A DNA stretch of 64,000 nucleotides from Arctopsyche grandis (lineage: Eukaryota > Arthropoda > Insecta > Trichoptera > Hydropsychidae): assembly GCF_051622035.1 (NCBI RefSeq), contig NC_135358.1:13578001-13642000 (forward strand). The letters are read 5' to 3'. The translations under genes were made by a program, and so were the position numbers. Positions 1 through 11,313 of the stretch are shown in pieces; positions within the stretch are counted from its first letter, which is position 1, and every line of letters begins with the position of its first letter. A model generated the notes under the pieces. The model did no database searches, was not told the origin of the DNA, and was given only the letters and a program-made list of their open reading frames with translations.

Positions 1-132
1 ACTTGACAACAAAAGAACACATAAAGCCACTTCTATTAATATTACATTTCTCTGCTCAATGTACGTCAATATTAAACTTTTTGCACTCTGCGTAGGTGTA
101 TTAACGTTATATCACACGTCATTTGACCAGAG

Positions 133-268
133 CATATCGATGGCTTGGTGCACAGAAATTGTATGTTCATTTTTGATCAACCTGAATTATTCCAGCATTT
201 ACAGGCTTATAATTCGATAAAAATTCAAAAATGGGCATACAATATCTGTGCACCAAGCCATCGATATG
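133..268. mobile_element. Short foldback (MITE-like), 136 bp
   Basis: The ends are inverted copies of about 43 bp: CATATCGATGGCTTGGTGCA at the left, and the same sequence reverse-complemented at the right, continuing through ACAG and TTGTATG with few mismatches. No coding capacity. It lies inside an FNDC3 intron or 5' region. No clear target duplication. Confidence 0.6.
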
Positions 269-326
269 GTTGGTACCTACTCATTAAATATTGTATATGC
301 GTTCGTTTGGCCATAGTTATGTAATT

Positions 327-455
327 CAGTGGCGTGCGATACAAGAATGTACGAGCAGGATACAAGAGGAACAGGCTGTTCCTCTTGTATCCCGTTCGAG
401 CACATTAAGTAAGGCTGTACGACAAAAAGAGAGAGAATTTCAGCGCACGCCACTG
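327..455. mobile_element. hAT-like MITE, 129 bp
   Basis: The 12-bp terminal inverted repeats CAGTGGCGTGCG are perfect; CAGTG ends are typical of hAT elements. Flanks share TTATGTAW, offset by two bases, so the 8-bp target duplication is only approximate. The interior (an AGGAACAGGCTGTTCCT palindrome and GACAAAAAGAGAGA) is shared with the foldback at 6343-6737. Confidence 0.55.
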
Positions 456-599
456 TTATGTATGTTGATTTGCAGCAACCTGTGTAATAATAGCTTTGAG
501 AGTAGGCCTTATGTGCTTTAATTGTCAATGATATGTATTTGAATGAATTTTGATATTGTATTTATATGATATAGAAAATAAGATTTTTTTTCTTATTGA

Positions 600-1030
600 G
601 CCAGCAGCATGGCTCGGTGGTTGGGCTTTTGCCTAGCACCGAGAGTCGCCGGGTTCGATCCCGTGAGTTGACCTTGATTGAAAATAATTTATTCTGAGTA
701 TATCATCAGTAATGCTGCTGGTCAGACTTGGATATTTGTGACTAGAAATCGATCGTTTCCTATCAGAGTTTGCCGATTTTTCTGATTTCATTGTTAAAAC
801 GGTTCCTCCATTTAATTGTCTAAAAACAACCCTACCTATGTATTATGTCACCACTATTTGAGTATGATTTATGTACAATAAAATGTATGTACAAGTTAAA
901 ATTCATAGATTCATAGTTTTTCAGTGTCGTAATACAGCGACTTGTGTAATAAAAATGCTGCATTGTTTGTAATTGGCCATGAAGGTGCATTGTGGTTTAC
1001 CTAATAGGCCTTCCTGGTATATATGTATGT
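600..1030 (+). mobile_element. tRNA-derived SINE, copy 1
   Basis: The head is tRNA-like, with an A-box-like GGCTCGGTGGTTGGGCTT and a B box GGTTCGATCCC at 652-662. A body of about 350 bp follows that matches 24176-24640 along its length. It ends with a TGGCCATGAAGG...GGCCTTCCTGG hairpin segment and no poly-A tail. Non-coding. Confidence 0.8.
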
Positions 1031-1534
1031 AAAATATTGTAAGCTTTAAAACGAGATGCGTATTTGCGATGTATTTCTATTCAAGATGTGAAAATATTCT
1101 GTGTCAAATCTTCACATCTCGAAAAGTGCCTGTAATTCACATCCGAATGTTTCCCTACTTTAGTTTTAATACCTAAATACCTGATTGCGGCTTGCCTTAT
1201 CCTCTATTTAGCCTATTTTCCTTAGTTGACAGGTCTCTCGTTGCGAGCATAAATTAGCGACTTCCCTTGTGCCGCTGCTCCTGAAGTTTCCTTTTTGTTC
1301 CGACAAGATACACTGTTGAGGCCCACACCATGGTGTAGTATAACTTCGAATCGTCGTTAAACTCATCTCGGCACAATAGATTTTCCTGACAGTGACGCGA
1401 CCTAAATTTAGGGTGGAGCTTTATATTCAGAAACCGCAAACATATCCTCGTTATGTACACATAAGAAATAGCCAATGTATTGAATGCATTGTTTGAATAT
1501 GAAACTGACGTGAATTTTTTTTGTTATATTTCAG

Positions 1535-1740
1535 GACCGGTGACCGTGCCCATGGTGTCGACGAATTCGTCATCTCCATTGGTGCCGGTACAGGTGCCAC
1601 CAGGTCATGTCCTGCAGCAAATTGTCGACGAGAATGGTACCCTACGGCACGTGATCCTGTCGCAGCAACCACCCCATATGCCGCCTCACATGCCGCCCCC
1701 ACACCAACAACAGCACCATGGACCACCTCCACAGCACTAT
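1535..1740 (+). CDS. FNDC3: FNDC3 exon with conserved GPVTVPM and PPGH segment
   Basis: The exon follows a polypyrimidine tract and TTTCAG and ends in CACTAT before a GTGAGT donor. The first two bases complete a split codon. It encodes GPVTVPMVS, VQVPPGHVLQQIVDENG and a Pro/His/Gln-rich run. The spacing matches the vertebrate FNDC3 N-terminus (PVPM, VPPGY, EDNG). Upstream exons are not visible. Confidence 0.85.
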
Positions 1741-4700
1741 GTGAGTATTTCTTCGTGTAATAGTGGATAGTATTTTTTTTCATTTGCGTTCCCTTTAAAA
1801 TTGGGTCGAGGGCTATACGTTTCTATTTTATGGTATTACACACTAGAATCGTCTCCCAATGGGAGTCCTAGCCTTTTTTTTTTTAATTAATTTGTTTCTC
1901 TCATCTCCGTCAGGTTACCCCATAAGTATTGTACCTGTAGTAGTCCGGAGAAAATCCTCTCAGGTAGTCTTTCCTTAGGTATTCTCAACACTCAATTGAG
2001 GTTGTATCAATATGTTTTCTATAGAAATGTTTCATTTGCCAATATTATGATTATGATTATGACACTACCGATTCTATATAAATATGTGTGGTTTGTTGAT
2101 AAGATTTCATGGGTACTGTTATATTATTTTATATGACTATCGATAGATGGCGAACATTACCGCTGTTTATTTTTATAATTTATACAAATTGATATTGTAT
2201 AAATTATAGTAAAAATTTTTATTTGTTCTATATTTTAACGAATGGTTTTCCTAGTTTTGAAATGCTACAGTGAGCGACAAAAATAGGTACGCAGTAGCAA
2301 AATTTCATTTTATTCGTATATATCGCAATATTTTTGATTTAAAAGTTTCTGAAATCATGACTAGGATGATTAAGATAATAAAACAAGACAAATTATTAAT
2401 TATATTGATGTATTTATTGAGATATTGGAATTATTTACGAAATGGACAAAGTTGGGAAAAAAGTATTGGCAGTTCTTCGAGCGTTTTTAATTTAATTTAA
2501 AGCGGTTTTCACGGTATAAATTTTTTAAATGTTTCCTTTTAATAATATATACATAAAACAATAATATATAAATAAAATAAAGCTTAATATTTAGTAATTC
2601 CCCCTTTGTTTTTGATTACTGCCTCAATTCTTCTGGGCATAGAATAAAACAATTTTTTTATAACATCTGGGAAAATATCCTTTTCCCATGTCTCCGTTAT
2701 TATGTTTTCCAGCTCCTGAAGCGTTTTTGGATTGCGGGCTCTTACTTTCCTCTTCAAAATCGCCCATAAATTTTCGATAATGTTCAGGTCTGGACTGTTC
2801 CCGGGCCAGGTAAGGGATTTAATTCCCAAACTTTCATTATAATTGGTTATCTAAAACAAGTCGATGATATTTACCACATAAAAAAACAAATTAAAGATAG
2901 AAAAACGGTTAGATAACTTACAGAACGAGCTCGATGACAAGGTAAAGAGTCGTCCTGAAATATTGGTTCAGCGACGAATTCTGTGAGTGCTTAGATGGTG
3001 GGTAAAACACGTTCCCTTATCGTGTTTTTGTATTGGATGGCATTCATGGACCCTCGGACGAACTCTAGCACCCCAATTCCATATCCTGTATTGCACCCCC
3101 GTATCATGACATACGGGGAATGCTTCGCGGTCGCGAAACACAACTTGCGTGAAAACATTCTCCACTTCTACGGCGAACTGTGGTCTTCCCATCTGATCCA
3201 ATAAGATTCCAATTAGATTCATCTGAGAACACCACCCTGTACCAGTCCTCTGATATCCAATTCTTCTTGTCCTTGGCCCATTTCAACTGCTTTTTCTTCA
3301 TTGAAACCGCCAAAAGTGGCTTTTTCGCGAATTTGATCGCTCTAAACCCTAATTTATTCAGCTTCCTTTGGATCATACGGGTATGTACTGCTGTGGATGT
3401 TGAAGTGTAAACCTCATCCCTGATTTTAGAAGCAGTAATAAATTGATCTTGAAGAGCAGCACGTTTTATGACACGATTTTCACGTTCCATCAATTTTGAC
3501 TTCCTTCCAGATCCTGGAGCCCTTGTTAATAATCCTGCATCACTGTATTTTTTGATGAATTTTCTCACAGAACCTTCACTGAACCCCACCCGACGAGCAA
3601 TCTCTCGATACGCGATTCGCTCTTTCGTAAGAGCCAAAATTACCGCTTTTTCATCGGTCGACATTTGGCGTGCGGACGACATTTTTCTGATGCGATGTTA
3701 TTGCAACCAAAGTTAACGCGAAACTAAATAGGGAATTGACCATCAGCTTTGTAAATCTTTGTACCAACGGTACATAGAGTTGTGTAAAAAAAAAAAAAGG
3801 TTGGGGTCTCATTGTTTACGGCAGGTAGAGAGGTTTGTTTAGCGCTGTTTGTCCGAAATCTATGTGCGTACCTATTTTTGTCGCTCACTGTATATGTAGG
3901 TGTTTGAATTTCAATATATGTACATTATAAGAAAATTAATTATAGTTATGTTCATTCATAAATACACACTTAAAACCTGTTTCTTGAATGAAAAAAAATA
4001 CAGGTTTTGGACGTACATTGTACTGTTATTTTTCGGGATTCTAGACTTTTGTGGGGAAATATAACTAATAGTTATTTGTTTTGTTAATGAATCTATTATT
4101 TTTTTATTCACTTTATCAATTTATTCATATTATAGATTAAATTCATAGCTTATAATATATTGTGATTAATAATTTCAAACATAGATACACACGTATATTG
4201 ATATGTTATCTAAAAGTGAATGAAGTTAAGATGATTAAAAAAAAAACTATAAATAGGACCATAATAATAGGCTTGATTTATAATAATTTTTCAGTTAAAT
4301 GTTAAAACTAAAGATAATACCATTAGCATCATTTTGAACAGTGCCGGTTTTAGGGGGGGCTGGTCGGGCGGCGCCCGAGGGCGCCGAGTATGCTGGGGAG
4401 CCACTCCATGCACTGAAATCGCTTTAAAATTTAAAATTAGGGCGCCAAAGACCCTAAAAAATTTTAGATTTGAGTGCCAAAGGCGAAACTTAAATTGATT
4501 ATTTGAATTTGAAACTTATCTCCGGTCTACAATATCACAAAATAATTTGTCACAATTTTCTAGGGGCGCTTAGAAAAAATTGCCCGAGGGCGCCATAGGG
4601 TGTAAGGCCGGCACTGATTTTGAACTCTGCAATCTAAGTGACTAGCTATATATGTAGTTTAAATAAATTACTATGGCCTATCCCTCATTTATTAATAAAA

Positions 4701-7700
4701 TAAAATACTGAACAACATAAGCATTGGAAAAGTTCATATTTTAATATGACATGCGAGTGTCACATTAAATTGCATATAATTTGCCACATGATAAGATACA
4801 ATGACACTTTCGTTATAATCGATGACTGTATAAACACGTGCTTTAATAAATACCACAATGTGCAGCTGTATTGATTGACAGTTTTGTACAGCAAGCTGAA
4901 CAAATTGGATTGTTTTGGTTATATTTTTATGACACTCTTTCATTTGAAAATATTGATTTACCTGTATGTTTTCAATTTGATATGTAGGTTGATTTTTATT
5001 TCAATTCGAATGTGTTTTGAAGTTGGTATTTTCATTTGATAACCTTTTCTGGTTTATTTATAAAGATATGTACATATGTGTAGGGCATTTCTTTTTACAT
5101 ATCAGCAAGTTATTTTTTTCAAAATTGTTTAAATTGTATACATATTACATATACATATGTTAAAGAACTCATTTTATGTAATTTAAACCATAAATAATTC
5201 GACTTTTATCAACTCAAAATTTTTTTTTAATAGAAAATATATATATTAATTCTTAATTCTTGTATGTATGTATTGTTCTTCATTGTTTAAATTGGATAAG
5301 ATAATTATAACTAATTGAATTCTAGTTATTTAATAAAACAAAATAAATTCTTATTTTTTGATACCAGTTATTGGGAATTGGGTACCCCCTTAAAATAAGT
5401 AGGGCTTACAATATTGAAATTTTAATAAATTTACATTACATAATAGTCTGAGCATACGAATACAATTTATATTACAGGTTTTTAATTCCAAATTGACGCT
5501 TTTTCATTTTAAATTGACTCTTTTTCATTTCAAAAGGGTCAATTTGGAATGAAAAACCTGTATTAATTAATTGCATAAATTAGGTCTGGTTAGGTTAGGT
5601 TAGGTTGAGTGTATTTATACATAATTTTAAAACATTTATGAAATTAATAGTTGAAATTGTAGCATAAATATGCACAATTTCAATTAATTTAGTCAACATT
5701 ATATGGTATATATGTACATATATATATGAAGCTTAAAACACAAATAATAGACTGATGCTTTTAGTATACATATAATATGTAGAAGGTAGTAAAGAAAGAA
5801 AAGAAAACTTCTTGTTTATGGACTGGGGCTATGGTATCACAGTCGTGTAGTCGTGACTTTTTCACAGGATATATTAAAAATCGAGCACCTCGAAAACCCA
5901 CCGAGTGGTATGGGACGTCACATCCTTGGCTTCCCGCTGTGACCGTAAACAGTGGGTGTTCCCCAAACCGAATTCGGGTGTAGTTGCATGTGCAGAATGC
6001 ATATTTTTGGGAGGTCTGGGTGTATGCATATCCATATGCAACCGACAAGTTTCTCCTACATTTCACTCCAGGGGGTGATTTTTGGAACTGTGTACCATGT
6101 ACATGGGCTAGGGTGCTGCGTCTTTTTCCCATGTTTAAATGTATTAAAAAAACACATACCACTCGTTTGCGTTTTGCGGACACAATGGTACGCGGCACGT
6201 GTTTTTTTTATGTAGTTTTGCACATGTAAAAAAATAACTAGTACGCCCGATCTATGCTGTGGTGACCTAGGCCAAAACTCACGCCCTGGAGTGTTTTCGG
6301 TAATATTGTATTGTATAGACTTGTATTGACATAGATTTGACCGGTCTCCCTCACGGGCCCGAAAGTAAAACGCCCGAAAACCCAAATATCGGAAGGTAAA
6401 GATCGAAAATCAAAAGATCTTAAGTCGAAAGATAAAAAAGGGTGCATGGTAAACAGTACATACTCACTTAATTTGCGCGAGCAGGATACAACAGGAACAA
6501 GAGGAACAGACTTTTCCTCCCGTATTCTGCGCGCGCACATTAAACAAGGCCGTATGACAAAAAGAGAGATAATTTCACCGCATGCCACTCATATATGTAT
6601 ATTATATATATATGTACATAGTACCGTTTACCATGAAACCTTTTTTTTGGTCTTTCGACTTATCTTTCGATTTTCGATCTTTGCCTTCCGATATTTGCGT
6701 TTTCAGGCGTTTCACTTTCGGGCCCGTGAGGTAGACCCATAACTTTTTGCTCTCTAGAGAGCAAAAAAAAGGTTAACAATAGAAATTGACAATTATTGTG
6801 AACCATTTAGCGCACTGAGGCGCTGAACTCTGTATATGAGAACAAAATTTGATGGTTTAAAATGGTCAAAGTCGCGTTTTTAAACGACTCTACAGACTTG
6901 TTATATACGAATAAATTTCTTTTACTGGCAATTTATTCAAGCCATAAAAAAAGACAGACTCAAAACCTTGAACATTCAAGTTGAAAGCTGTAATACTGCA
7001 TAATTGATATTCAACAATGTAACAGTGTCATATTACGTCATGTAATCGCGCGATAGGGTGGCGGGAATCCCTTATCAACAAGCGAGCACTATTGTGACAT
7101 TTCGACGTACACAAACGTATCCTCGTAAACCTTGAAAACTTGAATCTAGGACCCAGCAATAAATGCACCAATACGAGGCACAAAACTGAAATGAAAATTG
7201 TAAAATTTTCCGGAAAAGCGTGCCACGTACTCATGGAAAAGTGTTATGATGTGTGGCGCATGTGTCGCGTGTGCCTCGTTGGCGATGTGCCGTCAGTGCC
7301 GTGTTGGCTTCCGTCACGGTCAGATGTCGGAACGGAAACGGAACGTTGCCAGTGATCCGCGCACCCCTGCACAACCCCAGCCACCCCTAAACCTCGCAGC
7401 AATACCCCTCTCTGTACTCTTGCACGAAATCGTAAGAACCCCATTCATTCACTGTATACTATCGATTATTTTACAATTGTACAATTTGACGTTTACCCAA
7501 ACGGCACACGCCCCCTTCCCCTAAATAAGGGAGAATTTCTTAAAAAACAAATATTTTCTTAAAATTTTCCGTGTTATATCCAACTGTTTTGATCGTTATG
7601 TTTATTGTTGTTGTGATTTTGTTTTTCAGGGTCCTGCTAATGGTGGTAATGGTCAGCAGCAGTTCTACGGTCCGCCTGGTTATCCTCCCCATTTTCATCA

Positions 7701-10700
7701 GCACGGACCTCCAATGCCACCTCCTCCGCCGCATCCGCCCCATCATGCTATGCATTCTCCTCCGCAGTCTTACCATAAGGATGAGAGAGCCCATCGGCAG
7801 TATGTTAAATTAAAGAAGAAGATGGAGCAAAGACACAGAAACGACGGCTTAGGTAATTTGATTTGATTTTAATATCCGATTTGTATCGACATATTTTGCT
7901 AAATTTTCTGGTCTATATTGTATGTATTTATAGCAGTACTGATTAACACGCTTATCTGTGGTTGTTATTTTTTTTGTTATATCTTTCTGCTTGATGTAAA
8001 TAATGTATGTATCTTGTGAGTGCATTCCGATCTGATTGTAGTGTTGTATTGCAGGTTCAAATTCAGGTCATAGTACTCCTGCACCTTCACCTAGGAAGGA
8101 ATTTTCTAATGGGGTGCAAACAAGAGGACCCGGATCGACTGTCGGAGGAACTTCGTCCGAAGGAGAAGGTAGTTCGTCGGCTGCAACATCGGTTCAGGGT
8201 GATGAAGAAGATTCTCAACCTTTATTGGATTTCCTATCTTCATTACAAACCCCACAGGTGTTTATTTCGCATTAGTTTCCGGCTATAAAACAAGTAATAA
8301 TAATTTTAATAATAAATTTTATGTATTTTACAGGTTTCTGATGTAACTTTTTGTAGTGCATTAGTCCAGTGGAATGCTCCAATATTGCCCGAAGGTGTCA
8401 CTTTACCATCATACAGCGGTAATATAACGTATGAGCTTTTACTTGGAGAAAAAGGAAGATATAAGGCAATATATAGTGGTTCAGCTCTTTCATGCAGGTA
8501 TATTGTAGACGAGTATTATTTAAAATATATAAACTTGACACAGTTTAATTTAAATGTTAATGTATTCTATTTGTGTGTAATATTGTATTTAATTTTTAGA
8601 GTTCAAGATTTACGACCAGGTACTGAATATACAGTGTGTTTGCAAGCCCATGCTGAGGAGTATACTGGCGCTGCATCAGAAACCGCAATTGTTCGTACAG
8701 AAGCTTGTGAACCTTCAGCTCCAACAGCTTTACGAGCTACGGGTAGGGCTCGTACCACTCTCCAGTTACGTTGGAATGCACCTAATGATAATGGATCTCA
8801 TATTCTACATTATATTCTTCAATATGATGAAGGAAAAGGAGGTGATTTTGTTGATCTATGCAAGCCTCGAAATAAACAACATAATTTACAAAAACTAGAG
8901 GTTGCAACATGTTATCGTTTTCGACTGGCCGCCGTCAATGGAGTAGGACGGGGGTCTTGGAGTGAAGAAGTAGCATTTTCTACATGTGGAACGCCACCAT
9001 CTCCACCATCGCCACCATCTTTAGTTCATGCAACATCTTCGTCATTAGCCCTCTGTTGGGTAAATAGACCAGGTGATGATGATTTTTCATTACAAATGGA
9101 AGATGAACACAACAGGCATGGATTTTTAGTGGTTTATGCAGGGCGCGAAACCGAAAATATATGCAAAGGTTTAGTTAGGTGTTCTAATTACAAATTTCGT
9201 TTATTAGCAAATAATGAAACGGGCCCATCAAGATGGTCTGATGAAGTTACTTTTAGAACCCTACCTGAAAAGCCCAGAGCACCTTATAAGCCATTTGTGA
9301 AAGGAAAAATTCATTCCAATTCATTTAGAGTAAGATGGGACCCACCAGGAGATACGGGTGGTGCTGAGATTCAAAGTTATACCCTTGAAATTAATTCTGG
9401 TGATGGATTTCATAGAGTATATGATGGGGCAGAACAAGAAACCACTTGTGATAGACTACAGCCTGGTTGTACATATCAAGTACGTTCATTATGCACCACC
9501 GTTGGGGGAATTAGCGATTGGTCTGACATCCAGACTATTACTACAGAACCTGTAGTACCTGGACCTTGTTTACCTCCGGCATTACTATCTGATCCTCGTC
9601 CTTATTCTATAGCTATCACATGGCAAAAGCCCGATTATGATGGTGGTTCTCCAGTTTTAGAATACAATGTAGAAATATGTGAAGAAGAAAATAGTAGACT
9701 TGTATATAAAGGAAAAGAAACTGAGTGCACCGTCCAAGAGCTTTTACCTGGAAGACGATATTTTTTCAAAGTTAAAGCTTTTAACAGGGTAGGCGGAGGA
9801 CAATGGTCGGAGACACTGGATGTTACCAGTGGTGCTGCTCCCCCAGAAACTCCGAATTTGCCACGAGCTGTTGCCAAATCACCATATAATGTATTTGTCC
9901 AATGGGATGAACCAGTATGTAATGGAGGGCCAATTATAGATTATCTATTAGAAATGGCATCTATTAATAAAGATGATGCATTTTCTCCTGTTTTTCAAGG
10001 ATTACAATTGTCTTATGATATAAAAAATTTAATACCTTTTTCATCATACTTTTTCAAAGTTTGTGCAATCAATAAATCAGGACACAGTAAATGGTCAGAG
10101 ATTAGTGAGATATCTACACCCGGTGCACCTCCTGGATGTCCTCCACTATTAACCGCTGAAGCAACAGCCACCGATGCTTTATTGTCGTGGCAAGAGCCTC
10201 CCTGTAATGGTTATCCCATTCAACATTATCGCATTGATATCGGCGAGAAAACGATTGTAACAAATGAACCAATTATGGAGTACCTTTTAGAGAATTTAAT
10301 ACCAGAGACTATATATAAAGTGAGAATACAAGCGGTAAATGAAATAGGAATTGGAAACTATTCACCGACTTTAAAAGTAGAAACGCTGCCTCCTCCACCA
10401 CCGCCACCGCTAATTACATGTATTCAACAGGGCCACAACTTTTTAAAATTGAAGTGGGGTGAAGGAAAAAATACAGATTTTACTCAGTATATTGTTGAAA
10501 TGCAAAATCCAAGACGAAAAGAATATCAACAAGTTTATCAAGGAACCAGCTTTTCTTTCAGAGTAAAGAAATTGCAAGATTCATCAAAGTATAAGTTCCG
10601 TATTTGTGCATCTAACGATTCTGGAGGACAAGGTGATTTTTCAGAAGACCTTGAATTTGAAACCACACCTGCCCCTCCAGCTACTCTGAAAGTACCCAAG

Positions 10701-11250
10701 CTGTTGGAACTTTCTGAAACTTCATTTGTTGTGGAATGGGTTCCCTCTAAACTGTCTACTGATGAACAACTCACATATATCGTGCAATGTTGTCGAACCA
10801 AAGATCAGGATTACAAACAGGTATATATATCATTTTAAATGAAATTCTTCTCTAAAGTATTATAATAGTGTGTATAATATGTACGTTGGTAATGACAAAA
10901 AAAATATTTTATTTTCACAGGTATATAAAGGATCTGAAATGAGTACGAAAATGGAATCTTTAGAAAGTGGTTTAGAATACTCAGTACGTGTGTGTGCAGA
11001 ACGTAAAGTTGATGGGACATTTTTACACGGTGCTTGGTCTCCAGCATTGGTGGTTTCCATTCCTGCTCAACAAGTGCTCCAAAATGTAACAGCTAGTCCA
11101 GCTCCTAAACGCACGCCCAAACGTACGGTTGCTACTTTTCCTATGTCGGAACGAAATTACATTTTGCTATTTTTGTTTGGATTTGTTATTGTTGCCTTTC
11201 TTTCTGCCCATGCTGTTCAACAGTTTATTGACTGGCGTAAATCAGTATAA
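1535..11250 (+). CDS. FNDC3: FNDC3 (fibronectin type III domain-containing protein 3), 5'-partial, six visible exons
   Basis: Joined exons 1535-1740, 7630-7852, 8055-8257, 8334-8497, 8600-10820 and 10921-11250 give 1114 residues with consistent phases and GT-AG introns. The order is a GPVTVPM-type N-terminal segment, a Pro/His-rich stretch, a basic KLKKKMEQRH segment, nine FN3 domains (about residues 211-1055) and one hydrophobic span (about 1086-1104) followed by a short basic tail. This is the architecture of animal FNDC3A/B, which are tail-anchored ER/Golgi membrane proteins linked in mammals to cell adhesion; that role is family knowledge, not seen here. Vertebrate members are about 1200 residues, so roughly the first 100 residues and the start codon lie upstream of the window. 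The 5.9-kb second intron hosts a Tc1 element and several MITEs. The gene converges on eys. Identity is near certain; the exact N-terminal exon set is not. Confidence 0.93.
2268..3890 (-). mobile_element. Tc1-like DNA transposon, inactive
   Basis: Perfect 26-bp terminal inverted repeats begin CAGTGAGCGACAAAAATAGG (2268-2293 and 3865-3890), flanked by TA on both sides, the Tc1/mariner target duplication. The interior carries a broken transposase read on the minus strand. It sits in the large FNDC3 intron. The intact ends suggest moderate age despite the dead gene. Confidence 0.93.
2584..3682 (-). pseudogene. Tc1-family transposase remnant
   Basis: The N-terminal 180 or so codons (3682 down to about 3140) are open and contain the paired helix-turn-helix region (ALTKERIAYREIARRVGFSE and QRKLNKLGFRAI) and the first catalytic Asp in VVFSDES. 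The frame is lost near 3104-3140, and again near 2830-2960, where an unrelated AT-rich stretch interrupts. The C-terminal piece with SPDLNIIENLWAILKRKV (DD34E-type Glu) is in another frame. Not functional. Confidence 0.85.
4339..4616. mobile_element. Non-autonomous hAT element, 278 bp
   Basis: The ends CAGTGCCGG...CCGGCACTG are inverted and flanked by an exact 8-bp duplication ATTTTGAA (4331-4338 and 4617-4624). The interior has GGGCGCC-rich segments near both ends and no coding frame. The 8-bp duplication and CAGTG ends identify hAT. Confidence 0.85.
5475..5560. mobile_element. Tiny foldback MITE, 86 bp
   Basis: CAGGTTTTTaATTCCAAATT and its inverted copy at the right end (23 bp, one mismatch) flank a short loop with repeated CTTTTTCATTT. 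TATTA on both sides could be a 5-bp target duplication. Confidence 0.55.
5588..5606 (+). repeat. Short TTAGG run
   Basis: Three to four units of GGTTA, the canonical insect telomere repeat unit, followed by a degenerate GGTTGAG. Too short to be more than a coincidence or a repair scar. Confidence 0.3.
6066..6291. mobile_element. Possible MITE with 20-bp imperfect terminal inverted repeats
   Basis: CTCCAGGGGGTGATTTTTGG at the left and its inverted relative CTCCAGGGCGTGAGTTTTGG at the right (three mismatches). Non-coding interior. No target duplication found. Confidence 0.4.
6343..6737. mobile_element. Foldback element family F, copy 1
   Basis: Arms of about 110 bp are inverted. The left arm starts GGTCTCCCTCACGGGCCCGA and the right arm is its inverted relative. 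Both contain ATATCGGAAGG and GATCGAAAATC segments. The loop holds CACTTAATTTGCGCGAGCAG and the hAT-like core also seen at 327-455. Related to 36936-37132 and 51410-51801. Confidence 0.75.
7130..7450. other. GC-richer non-repetitive patch in FNDC3 intron
   Basis: A stretch with many CG dinucleotides (TGTGTCGCGTGTGCC, CGGAACGGAAACGGAACG) in otherwise AT-rich intron, about 200-500 bases ahead of the 7630 exon. No splice-bounded coding sequence was found. It could be an internal promoter or first exon of a shorter FNDC3 isoform, which is inference only. Confidence 0.25.
7630..7852 (+). CDS. FNDC3: FNDC3 exon, Gly/Pro-rich to basic segment
   Basis: It is bounded by TTTTTCAG and a GTAATT donor; phase 0 in, one base out. 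It encodes GPANGGNGQQQFYGPPGYPP, a poly-Pro/His run, and a basic HRQYVKLKKKMEQRHR segment equivalent to the YERLQKKLKDRQ stretch of vertebrate FNDC3. Confidence 0.88.
8055..8257 (+). CDS. FNDC3: FNDC3 exon, Ser-rich linker before FN3 domains
   Basis: It lies between ATTGCAG and a GTGTTT donor and is frame-consistent with both neighbours. It encodes a Ser/Gly-rich low-complexity linker starting GSNSGHSTPAPSPRKEF and ending in an acidic LLDFLSSLQTPQ segment. Confidence 0.85.
8334..8497 (+). CDS. FNDC3: FNDC3 exon, first half of FN3 domain 1
   Basis: It starts after TTTTACAG in phase 0 with VSDVTFCSALVQWNAP, a typical FN3 A/B strand with its Trp, and ends TCATGCAG before GTATAT. The following 102-bp intron has no stop and stays in frame, so the exon can be misread as continuous with the next one. 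Confidence 0.85.
8600..10820 (+). CDS. FNDC3: FNDC3 large exon, FN3 domains 1 (end) to 9 (start)
   Basis: One 2.2-kb exon encodes seven full FN3 domains plus parts of two more. Each repeat shows the core Trp (LRWNAPNDNGS, VRWDPPGD, ITWQKPDYDG, VQWDEPVCNG, LSWQEPPCNG, LKWGEGKN, VEWVPSK) and the Tyr-corner motif (YRFRLAAVN, YFFKVKAFN, YKVRIQAVN, YKFRICASN). The linkers are Pro-rich. Human FNDC3A has the same succession, including the KGKIHSNSF and LKLKWGEG segments. Confidence 0.93.
10921..11250 (+). CDS. FNDC3: FNDC3 last exon, end of FN3-9 and C-terminal membrane anchor
   Basis: It begins after TTTTCACAG in phase 0 (VYKGSEM), completes FN3-9, then gives a basic APKRTPKRT linker. The C-terminal anchor is about 19 hydrophobic residues beginning ILLFLFGFVIVAFL. 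The tail ends WRKSV, then TAA at 11248-11250. No KDEL-type signal is present. Confidence 0.92.
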   Translation, partial: VYKGSEMSTKMESLESGLEYSVRVCAERKVDGTFLHGAWSPALVVSIPAQQVLQNVTASPAPKRTPKRTVATFPMSERNYILLFLFGFVIVAFLSAHAVQQFIDWRKSV

Positions 11251-11307
11251 TGCGTTTTTCACTTTATATTTTGTATATGAAATTTGCATGGTCCACACAT
11301 GAGTCCA

Positions 11308-11313
11308 AATAAA
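11308..11313 (+). terminator. Candidate FNDC3 polyadenylation signal
   Basis: An AATAAA lies 58 bases past the FNDC3 stop. It is the first of several AATAAA hexamers in a very AT-rich 3' region, so longer 3' UTRs reaching several kb are equally possible. Confidence 0.4.

Noticed and set aside
600..680. A true tRNA gene
   Set aside because: The A and B boxes are present but no full cloverleaf closes; the segment is the head of a repeated SINE with copies elsewhere.
5588..5606. Interstitial telomere
   Set aside because: Only three to four TTAGG units; such short runs arise by chance and no longer array or subtelomeric context is present.
5761..6229. Overlapping frames of 80-145 codons near 6 kb on both strands
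   Set aside because: They lie within an FNDC3 intron and across MITE ends, with no splice borders or recognisable domain.
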